Below, piece by piece: positions 14,013 to 17,458 of a DNA stretch of 17,458 nucleotides. The notes under the pieces are model-generated. The model saw only the letters and a program-made list of their open reading frames with translations, did not search any database and was not told the DNA's origin. Source of the stretch: Intrasporangium_A sp051961875. GTDB lineage: Bacteria; Actinomycetota; Actinomycetes; Actinomycetales; Dermatophilaceae. The DNA lies in contig NZ_JBQCCV010000154.1 of NCBI RefSeq assembly GCF_051961875.1, forward strand, positions 1-17,458, read 5' to 3'. How positions within the stretch are numbered: position 1 is the stretch's first letter; every line of letters begins with the position of its first letter. A program made the translations under genes and the position numbers.

Positions 14013-15233
14013 GTGACCTCGCTGCCGCCCTCCTTTCGCGAAGCCCTGCCCGTGTCCCGACGGTCGGCCGTCACGCCGTTCCAGGTCATGGACATCCTCG
14101 ACCGCGTCGCCGTGCTGCGCGCCGAGGGCCGGGATGTCATCTCGCTCTGCGCCGGGGAGCCGTCGGGCGGCGCGCCGTCACTCGTGTCGGCCGCGGCGTC
14201 GGACATCCACTCGTCGGGCCGCCCGCTCACCTACACGTCGGCGCTCGGCATCCACGAGCTGCGCCGTGAGGTCGCCGGTCACTACCGGCGCTGGTACGGC
14301 CTCGACGTCGACCCCGCCCGGGTTGCCATCACGACCGGGTCCTCGGGCGGCTTCGTCCTCGCGTTCCTCGCCGCCTTCGACGCCGGTGACCGGGTCGCCT
14401 TGGCCCGGCCCGGCTACCCCGCGTACCGGAACATCCTCGCGGCACTCGGCTGCCAGGTCGTCGACATCGACTGCGGCCCGGAGGTGCGCTACCAGCCCAC
14501 CCCCGAGCTGCTCGAGGCCGCGCACCGGCAGGCGCCGCTCGCCGGGCTCATCCTCGCCTCACCGGCGAACCCGACCGGGACGATGGTCGACCGGCCCGAG
14601 CTGGCCGCGATCACCGACTGGTGCGCCGCCAACGGGGTGCGGCTCGTCAGCGACGAGATCTACCACGGTGTCACCTACCCCGACCCCGGCGCCGCCGACC
14701 CTCGGGGCGTGTGCGCCTGGGAGCTCGACGACTCCGCCGTCGTCGTCTCGTCGTTCAGCAAGTACTGGGGGATGACCGGCTGGCGGCTCGGCTGGCTGCT
14801 GCTGCCCGAGGAGCTGGTCCGGCCCGTCGACGCGCTCGCCGGCAACGTCGCGCTCTGCCCGCCCGCACCGGCGCAGTATGCCGCGGTCGCGGCCTTCGCC
14901 GAGGAGTCGTACCGCGAGTGCGAGGCGGCCGTCGAGGAGTTCGCCCGCACCCGGCGGCTGCTGCTCGACCACGCCGCCCGGCTCGGCTGGGGCGAGGCGG
15001 CCCCGGCGGACGGCGCGTTCTACTACTACGCCGACCTCGGGAGCCAGCTCGACCGCTTCGGCAGCTCAGCGGCATACGCCTCGGCGTTGTTGGAGGAGGC
15101 CGGCGTCGCGGTGACGCCCGGCCTCGACTTCGACGAGCGGAACGGCGCCCGGTGCGTCCGGCTCAGCTTCGCGGCGGGCAGCACCGCCGTCGCCGAGGCC
15201 ATCGACCGCATCGAGGCGTTCCAGTCCCGCTGA
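14013..15233 (+). CDS. Class I/II PLP-dependent aminotransferase
   Basis: 406 residues from GTG 14013. The frame is open back to 12714, but the upstream part is antisense to the MFS gene and reads as low-complexity arginine/glutamate-rich sequence, so it is not coding. The PLP lysine is Lys250 in SSFSKYWGMTGWRLGW, the standard aspartate aminotransferase-type motif. Other hallmarks are YTSALGIHELR near the N-terminus, ANPTGTMV (cofactor Asn), SDEIYHGVTY (Asp and Tyr binding the pyridine ring) and RLSFA with the C-terminal arginine that binds the substrate carboxylate. It transfers amino groups between an amino acid and a 2-oxo acid in the cytoplasm; the exact amino acid is unknown. It is followed by a terminator hairpin at 15292. 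Confidence 0.93.
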   Translation: MTSLPPSFREALPVSRRSAVTPFQVMDILDRVAVLRAEGRDVISLCAGEPSGGAPSLVSAAASDIHSSGRPLTYTSALGIHELRREVAGHYRRWYGLDVDPARVAITTGSSGGFVLAFLAAFDAGDRVALARPGYPAYRNILAALGCQVVDIDCGPEVRYQPTPELLEAAHRQAPLAGLILASPANPTGTMVDRPELAAITDWCAANGVRLVSDEIYHGVTYPDPGAADPRGVCAWELDDSAVVVSSFSKYWGMTGWRLGWLLLPEELVRPVDALAGNVALCPPAPAQYAAVAAFAEESYRECEAAVEEFARTRRLLLDHAARLGWGEAAPADGAFYYYADLGSQLDRFGSSAAYASALLEEAGVAVTPGLDFDERNGARCVRLSFAAGSTAVAEAIDRIEAFQSR

Positions 15234-15291
15234 CCCCGCAGTTGGTGCCTCCGCGAACAGACCGTTCGAGGTGGGGCCAGTGGGACGAGGC

Positions 15292-15333
15292 GCTCACTCG
15301 ACTGGTGCCGCTCCCCTCCCACGTCGAGTGAGC
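15292..15333. terminator. Bidirectional hairpin terminator
   Basis: GCTCACTCGAC (15292-15302) and GTCGAGTGAGC (15323-15333) form a perfect 11-bp stem with a 20-nt loop. It lies in the 159-bp gap between the convergent aminotransferase and second MFS genes. ACCGTTCG also occurs twice in this gap, around 15271 and 15367. No gene is present in the gap. Confidence 0.7.
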
Positions 15334-15392
15334 CCTCCGTCCCAGCAGTCACCCCACCCACAAAAACCGTTCGGGAAGCGATCCTGCGTGCG

Positions 15393-16808
15393 TCAGCCGA
15401 ACGCGGGATTCGTGGCAGAACTGACCGGTGTACCACCGGTCTCACCCTCGAACGGTCCGCTCGGGGGGTGCGGGTGGACGGGGTCGAGGCTCTGGATGGG
15501 GTCGACCGGCTGCTCGGCCAGGTCGGACCCGGTGGGCAGGTCGAGCTGCTGCTCGGGCCGGTCGGTGGCCGGGCGAGCCATGCTCGGGTGGACGGCCCGG
15601 CTCCGGTCCCGACGCATCGCGCCGCGGAGCCGCCACGCGGCATACACGGCGACCAGGCTGATGACGAGGTGCAGGCCGAGGAACCCGTCCGCGAGTCCGG
15701 CACCGAGCAGGGCGCCGGCCACGAGCGGGCCGATGGCGGAGAACGTCGTCTGCAGGGCGGCGAACGTCCCGAGCGTCTGCCCGACCATGCCGCGCGGCGC
15801 GAGCGAGGCAGTGAGCGGGTTGAGGATCGGGGAGTACATCGTCTCGCCGACCGCGAAGATCCCGAACGTCGTGACGAACAGGGCCGACGCGATGCCGGGC
15901 TGGAACTGCGCCATCGACAGGACGACCCACGACAGCGTCCAGATCGAGCCGACCGCCATCAGCAGGCTCGGGGCGCTGCGGCGCGCCGTGACCCGGACGA
16001 TGACGACCTGGAGCGCGACGATGACGATCGAGTTGACCGCCGCCGCCGTGCCGATCGCCGTCGAGTCGACGTGCAGCACGGTCAGGGCGTACGCCGGCAG
16101 GCCGGACTCGAACTGGGCGTAGAAGCCGAGCGCCAGCGTGACGGTGATGACCGCGGTCCAGCGCAGGGCCGGCGTCGCGAAGATCGCCCGGATCGCCTCA
16201 CGCGGGGTGGCCGACGAGGCGGCCCCGCTGCCCTCGAGCCCGCTGTCCGGGTGGGAGCCGGCGCCGATACCGGCGGTGAAGATGATGGCCGACGAGATGA
16301 CGAACCCGGCCGCAGCGGTGATGAAGCCGACGTCGAGCCCGTGCGCCTCGTTCAGGTTGACCAGGCGGCCGGCGAGGTAGGCACCGATCGCCATGCCGAT
16401 CGCCTCACCGGTGAACTTGTAGGCGAAGGTCTTGCGCCGGTCGTCCGTGCCGACCCAGCGCAGCACAAGGACCTGCTTCGCCGGGACAGCCGCGGTCAGG
16501 CCGAGGCCGAAGACGAACATCCCGAGCAGGAAGGTCCTCGGGGAGTCGGACAGGACGAGGCTGCCCACGCCCACGGCGCCGAGCAGCTGGGCGAGGACCG
16601 CGACGCGGACCGGGTCGAACCGGTCGCTGAGGCGGCCGGCGATGGGTGCGGCGACGAGGGCCCCGACCGAGAAGAGCGAGGCGGCCGCAGCGGCGGCGAG
16701 CGCGCCCCACCCACGGGTGTCCGCGGCATACGCGTACTGGTAGGGCAGGACGGCTCCCCAGCCGAACATTCCGATGGACGAGGCCACGATGAGCAGCTTG
16801 GCGCGCAT
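15393..16808 (-). CDS. Major facilitator superfamily transporter (DHA1/efflux-like), MarR-controlled
   Basis: 471 residues from ATG 16808 with about 12 membrane segments. The loop 2-3 signature reads AGRLSDRFDPVRVAV. The motif C region of drug:H+ antiporters is not a perfect match (GMFVFGLGLTAAVPAK), so efflux is inferred mostly from context. Between helices 6 and 7 there is a 35-residue polar loop (GAGSHPDSGLEGSGAASS). The C-terminus is a long hydrophilic tail of about 70 residues, rich in proline and acidic residues, probably cytoplasmic. An in-frame extension to TTG 16937 would add 43 residues across the operator and overlap the MarR start, so it is rejected. The gene is divergent from a MarR repressor with a shared dyad operator, the classic layout for a ligand-inducible exporter. 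Confidence 0.85.
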   Translation of the reverse strand: MRAKLLIVASSIGMFGWGAVLPYQYAYAADTRGWGALAAAAAASLFSVGALVAAPIAGRLSDRFDPVRVAVLAQLLGAVGVGSLVLSDSPRTFLLGMFVFGLGLTAAVPAKQVLVLRWVGTDDRRKTFAYKFTGEAIGMAIGAYLAGRLVNLNEAHGLDVGFITAAAGFVISSAIIFTAGIGAGSHPDSGLEGSGAASSATPREAIRAIFATPALRWTAVITVTLALGFYAQFESGLPAYALTVLHVDSTAIGTAAAVNSIVIVALQVVIVRVTARRSAPSLLMAVGSIWTLSWVVLSMAQFQPGIASALFVTTFGIFAVGETMYSPILNPLTASLAPRGMVGQTLGTFAALQTTFSAIGPLVAGALLGAGLADGFLGLHLVISLVAVYAAWRLRGAMRRDRSRAVHPSMARPATDRPEQQLDLPTGSDLAEQPVDPIQSLDPVHPHPPSGPFEGETGGTPVSSATNPAFG

Positions 16809-16867
16809 GACGAATTCACACCCTTTCTGGGAGTCGACGTTGAGTGGGGCCGCTTCGGCATGGAAGG

Positions 16868-16930
16868 TTTCGAAGGCGAAGTTCGGCCTCGAAATATTAG
16901 CAACCGAACAGCCCGTGCGACAATTCCCGC
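16868..16930. promoter_or_regulatory. 27-bp dyad operator and divergent promoters of the MFS/MarR pair
   Basis: Positions 16868-16894 form an imperfect dyad centred on 16881: outer arms TTTCGA and TCGAAA, inner arms CGAA and TTCG, with 22 of the 26 bases outside the centre symmetric. This is typical of MarR operators. An AT-rich AATATT follows at 16893-16898; on the minus strand TAATAT could be the -10 of the transporter gene. On the plus strand, TTAGCA (-35, around 16897) and GACAAT (-10, 16919-16924) with a 16-bp spacer lead to ATG 16931 only 6 nt later, a leaderless MarR start. Repressor bound at the dyad would block the transporter promoter. Confidence 0.6.
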
Positions 16931-17440
16931 ATGGCAACGAAGCGGAGGAGCGCGCGGGAGCAGCACCGGCAGGCGGTCGCGTCCTACGTCGCCGCCGGTG
17001 GTGAGGAGACCGTCCAGCGCGCCATCACCGCCCTGTATGCCGTGACCAAGCGGCTCGACCAGTGGTACACGCGGCAGCTCGCCGACCTCGACCTGACCCA
17101 GGGGGAGTGGGCGGTGCTCGCGGCCCTGGCCCGTGCCGGCGAGACGTGCCTGACGCCCAGCCAGCTCGCCGACCTGTCCAACGTGGCCCCCTCGTCCATG
17201 ACCCACCGCCTCGACAAAATGGCGGGCCGCGGCCTGCTCGAACGCCGGCCCGACGAGTCCAACCGCACCCGCACCCTCGTCTCGCTCACCGCGGACGGCT
17301 GGGCCCTCTTCAGCGAGGCCGTGCGCGAGTCGAACGTCGTCGAGAGCGACACGCTGCGGGGCCTCACCGACGACGAGCGCCACGAACTCGCGCGGCTGCT
17401 CGAGATCGTCATCGCCGGCCTGGACGACATCGACGCCTGA
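16931..17440 (+). CDS. MarR-family transcriptional regulator
   Basis: 169 residues from ATG 16931. The winged helix-turn-helix of MarR proteins spans about residues 35-140: LDLTQGEWAVLAALARAG (helix 2-3), the recognition helix APSSMTHRLDKMAGRGLLER at 86-105, and the DNA-contacting wing with the signature Asp and Arg residues RRPDESNRTRTLVSLTADG. The N-terminal 30 residues are basic (ATKRRSAREQHRQ), an extension longer than in most MarR proteins. It acts as a dimeric repressor in the cytoplasm, most likely of the divergent MFS exporter and of itself through the dyad at 16868-16894, released by a phenolic or drug-like ligand. The ligand cannot be read from the sequence. The gene ends 18 bp before the window edge. 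Confidence 0.93.
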   Translation: MATKRRSAREQHRQAVASYVAAGGEETVQRAITALYAVTKRLDQWYTRQLADLDLTQGEWAVLAALARAGETCLTPSQLADLSNVAPSSMTHRLDKMAGRGLLERRPDESNRTRTLVSLTADGWALFSEAVRESNVVESDTLRGLTDDERHELARLLEIVIAGLDDIDA

Positions 17441-17458
17441 GCAGCCCGGGCGTAGCGT

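Noticed and set aside
16809..16937. 43-residue N-terminal extension of the second MFS protein from TTG 16937
   Set aside because: It would run through the dyad operator and overlap the MarR start; the first membrane helix begins right after ATG 16808.
1..17458. CRISPR array, tRNA/rRNA genes, insertion sequences or prophage
   Set aside because: No regularly spaced repeats, no recognisable RNA gene, no transposase or integrase motifs and no terminal inverted repeats flanking a unit were seen.

Overview
The window is very GC-rich and compactly coded, with many GTG starts. It has a FurA-type regulator, a Cds1-type cysteine desulfhydrase and a multidomain copper nitrite reductase. This points to an actinobacterium; the gene mix and style suggest a member of the Micrococcales such as the Intrasporangiaceae/Dermatophilaceae, but that placement is inference. 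No tRNA, rRNA, CRISPR array, insertion sequence or phage gene was seen, so this looks like ordinary chromosome.

Layout. At the left edge a Fur-family (FurA-like) gene runs off the window on the minus strand. Its upstream region carries a FurA-box-like sequence and a striking array of TGTCGTG palindromes, shared with a divergent secreted subtilisin-like protease (570-2102). A perfect 17-bp hairpin (2136-2173) separates the protease from a convergent two-gene unit. That unit is an NnrS-like membrane protein (4836-6008) translationally coupled by an ATGA overlap to an 883-residue membrane/cupredoxin/copper nitrite reductase fusion (2188-4839), and it is a candidate nitrite/nitric oxide module. 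Upstream on the same strand is an alpha/beta hydrolase (6078-7169), divergent from a small DoxX-like membrane protein (7312-7686). That gene converges on a phosphoribosyltransferase (7745-8263).

The middle holds an uncharacterised regulator with an N-terminal Xre-type helix-turn-helix and a long helical-repeat region (8494-10095). It is convergent with a minus-strand pair: a Cds1-like PLP enzyme (10682-11815) and a small PRC-barrel-like gene that appears frameshifted (10102-10643). The right part has a SAM methyltransferase (12003-12593) convergent with an MFS transporter (12603-13937), which is divergent from a class I/II aminotransferase (14013-15233). A second MFS transporter (15393-16808) is divergent from a MarR regulator (16931-17440), with a 27-bp dyad operator candidate between them.

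Cross-cutting signals. The 9-mer GTATGCCGC (or its reverse complement GCGGCATAC) occurs 12 times, far above a composition-based expectation of roughly 0.2. In addition, at least six genes have a TANNNT-like or closely related hexamer exactly 6-7 nt before the start codon with no convincing Shine-Dalgarno, consistent with leaderless transcripts.
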